A stretch of 64,000 nt of DNA from Notamacropus eugenii (taxonomy: Eukaryota > Chordata > Mammalia > Diprotodontia > Macropodidae): NCBI RefSeq assembly GCF_028372415.1, contig NC_092872.1:14536479-14600478 (forward strand), read 5' to 3'. The first letter of the stretch is position 1. Each line of letters opens with the position of its first letter. The translations under genes and the position numbers were made by a program. Below the pieces are notes generated by a model. That model ran no database searches. It was not told the origin of the DNA and saw only the letters and a program-made list of their open reading frames with translations. Shown one piece after another: positions 62,801-64,000 of the stretch.

Positions 62801-63945
62801 ACTGTCACAGGACTTGTTGTGGAGGCAATACTTTACAAAACTTAACTTGTTGTTTACAAGTTAACAAAAGTTGTTAACAAGTTTACAAAACAACCACTTG
62901 TAGTGGTTTATACATATATAAATTTATAAAAAATAACTTATTATTTATATCATGATTTGAATGACTTATGATGAAGATGATGATGAATATGAGGAGCATA
63001 GAATGGGGAGGGGGAGGAGGCCTAGCCCTGGCACAGCTTTGCAGTCTACAGAGCGGAATCCTGGTGGGCAACAAATCTTCTTAACTTTAAAGCACTATTG
63101 AAATGGGAATCATTATGTCCTTGAACATGGTTTATCAGGATGGAATTTGAAATAGGGAGTGGAGTGGGGTGAAGAAGAGTTCTCGTTAATTTGGGCTCTT
63201 CAAAGTGAATTGCCCTGGGGTATCTGGGTTCTTTTGTTGAGATGACCATTTTATTTCCCCAGGTAGTGAGGGTCCCAGTGGCCTCCTGCTCTCAGCATTT
63301 GAACTGTACGTCATGTCTGGCCCCCAAGGACCCCTACTGTGGGTGGTGTGTTCTTCTTGGACGGTCAGTGCCTTGGCCCTCTGACTCCTGTAGATTGCTA
63401 ATGTGTATGAGGGAGCGGGGGGAGGTGCCTATCAGACACTAAGGTCCCCGGCCCTTGGAAGTTCTTCTGTGGGATCCCTCTGATGATGCTCTGATAGACT
63501 TTTCTATGACCCCTGAAGATTACTCTGCTAATGTTTAAGACTCTCTGATATGTAGGTTTGGGGGATATGCTCAGACAGTCAGGACTCCATTCTCTGGAGA
63601 CTGAGGTAGAAATGTGCCTTGGACAGTCAAGTCCTTGACTGGGGTCAGCTGGAGGAGATCCTGTCCCTGCTGTGCTTCCTAGAGACCTCTCTAGAGACCC
63701 TTTGTGATTCTTATCCTTAGCTAAAGACACTCAGGGAGGGATTTCTTTCCTCTCCGTGACCCCTGTTGGCTGGAAGATGCTTTGTGATACTTAAACACTT
63801 CCTCTGGTGCAGGTGTAGCCGTCGTGCAGAGTGCTCCCGGGGCCGGGACCCAGAGCCCTGGCTGTGGAGTTTTAGTCCCGAGTCCAGGTGTCTGCAGATC
63901 CAGGCTGTGAGTCCTGCCAATGTTAGCAGGGAGGAGAAGAGAAAT
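58671..63945 (+). CDS. PLXNB1: PLXNB1, plexin-B1 (N-terminal part: signal peptide, sema and PSI domains)
   Basis: Plexin-B1 is the cell-surface receptor for semaphorin 4D and signals through its intracellular GAP domain and PDZ-RhoGEF/LARG to small GTPases. Five coding exons lie here: 58671-59807, 61859-62041, 62458-62586, 63263-63363 and 63813-63945, 561 residues, all in frame. The start opens [15 protein letters not shown], a signal peptide (cleavage probably near residue 21), aligned with human MPALGPALLQALWAG. The sema domain spans about 30-480 and includes near-identical blocks such as [35 protein letters not shown] and [18 protein letters not shown]. The PSI domain has its expected cysteines (C492, C498, C501, C509, C512, C518, C524). 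IPT, transmembrane and GAP exons lie beyond the window. PLXNB3 or PLXNB2 is excluded by the closer match and by neighbours. Confidence 0.96.
59808..61858 (+). other. PLXNB1: PLXNB1 intron after first coding exon, mostly repeats
   Basis: It contains antisense L2 pieces (60190-60620 and 61005-61350) separated by AT-rich DNA and an antisense L1 3' end (60730-61000, 'aagaaattccctcattggcc'), plus an L2 3' UTR piece near 59940-60060. 61400-61858 is unassigned. Confidence 0.65.
61859..62041 (+). CDS. PLXNB1: PLXNB1 coding exon 2
   Basis: Acceptor TCCTACTAAG, donor CACAAG|GTGAGG. It encodes residues 380-440, starting [20 protein letters not shown] and ending GDSQGQLHK. Confidence 0.95.
62458..62586 (+). 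CDS. PLXNB1: PLXNB1 coding exon 3
   Basis: Acceptor TATTATCCAG, donor AGCACA|GTGAGT. It encodes [18 protein letters not shown]... to [11 protein letters not shown] (441-483), the last sema blade. Confidence 0.95.
62587..63262 (+). other. PLXNB1: PLXNB1 intron between coding exons 3 and 4
   Basis: A sense MIR at about 62640-62830 ('ttggagtcaggagattttgg', 'cttcatctgtaaaatgggga') is followed by an AT-rich patch with short direct repeats of 'gttaacaa' (62855-62890). Nothing coding. Confidence 0.65.
63263..63363 (+). CDS. PLXNB1: PLXNB1 coding exon 4
   Basis: Acceptor TTTATTTCCCCAG, donor GGACG|GTCAGT. It encodes the sema-PSI junction, [15 protein letters not shown]... through [11 protein letters not shown] (484-516), plus two bases of Arg517. 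Confidence 0.95.
63813..63945 (+). CDS. PLXNB1: PLXNB1 coding exon 5
   Basis: Acceptor CTCTGGTGCAG, donor AGAAAT|GTAAGC. It completes Arg517 and adds [20 protein letters not shown] to SREEKRN (518-561), finishing the first PSI domain. This is the last exon inside the window. Confidence 0.94.
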
Positions 63946-64000
63946 GTAAGCCCCAAGAGCCTGGGGTGGGGGCATCTCTCTGAGGGGTCCAGAAGATGTG

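Overview
The window is vertebrate, almost certainly marsupial, nuclear DNA. It holds mammalian-type split genes with CpG-island promoters in an otherwise CpG-poor background. The SINEs carry the metatherian GGCAGCTAGGTGG / GTGGATAGAGCAC head, and there are many L2 and CR1/L3-like LINE remnants in both orientations, marsupial-type L1 3' ends and short hAT MITEs. American versus Australian lineage cannot be decided by eye.

Four genes are recognised from their translations, in the order and orientation I recall for human 3p21.31 (read in reverse): ATRIP (minus, first two coding exons only), TMA7 (minus, complete, 64 codons in four coding exons), CCDC51/MITOK (plus, complete, 418 codons in three coding exons) and PLXNB1 (plus, 5' part only: signal peptide, sema domain and first PSI domain, 561 codons; the rest lies beyond the right edge). 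All splice junctions used have GT/AG ends and keep frame.

Layout. 1-2.96 kb: ATRIP 5' end and CpG island. 3-12.1 kb: TMA7, whose 6.3-kb last intron is mostly L2 and SINE DNA. 12.07-12.28 kb: a compact TMA7/CCDC51 bidirectional promoter. 12.3-22.6 kb: CCDC51. 22.6-34.5 kb: repeat-rich intergenic DNA. 34.87-35.45 kb: PLXNB1 CpG island and probable non-coding first exon. 35.35-58.66 kb: a long PLXNB1 leader region with non-repeat blocks at about 35.4-39.3 and 52.3-54.9 kb, a well-formed probable second leader exon at 53.39 kb and a minisatellite. 58.67-63.95 kb: five PLXNB1 coding exons.

The four genes have unrelated jobs: ATR checkpoint signalling (ATRIP), translation-machinery association (TMA7), mitochondrial inner-membrane potassium channel (CCDC51) and semaphorin receptor (PLXNB1). 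They share a neighbourhood, not a pathway. I see no bacterial-type system, CRISPR array, tRNA gene or recognisable retroviral element. The best leads are a leader uORF in PLXNB1 that stops just before the main start codon, a speculative two-exon membrane microprotein between CCDC51 and PLXNB1, a pair of CArG-like boxes in PLXNB1 intron 1 and a well-preserved hAT MITE. Repeat boundaries are approximate throughout, and statements about human proteins are from memory.
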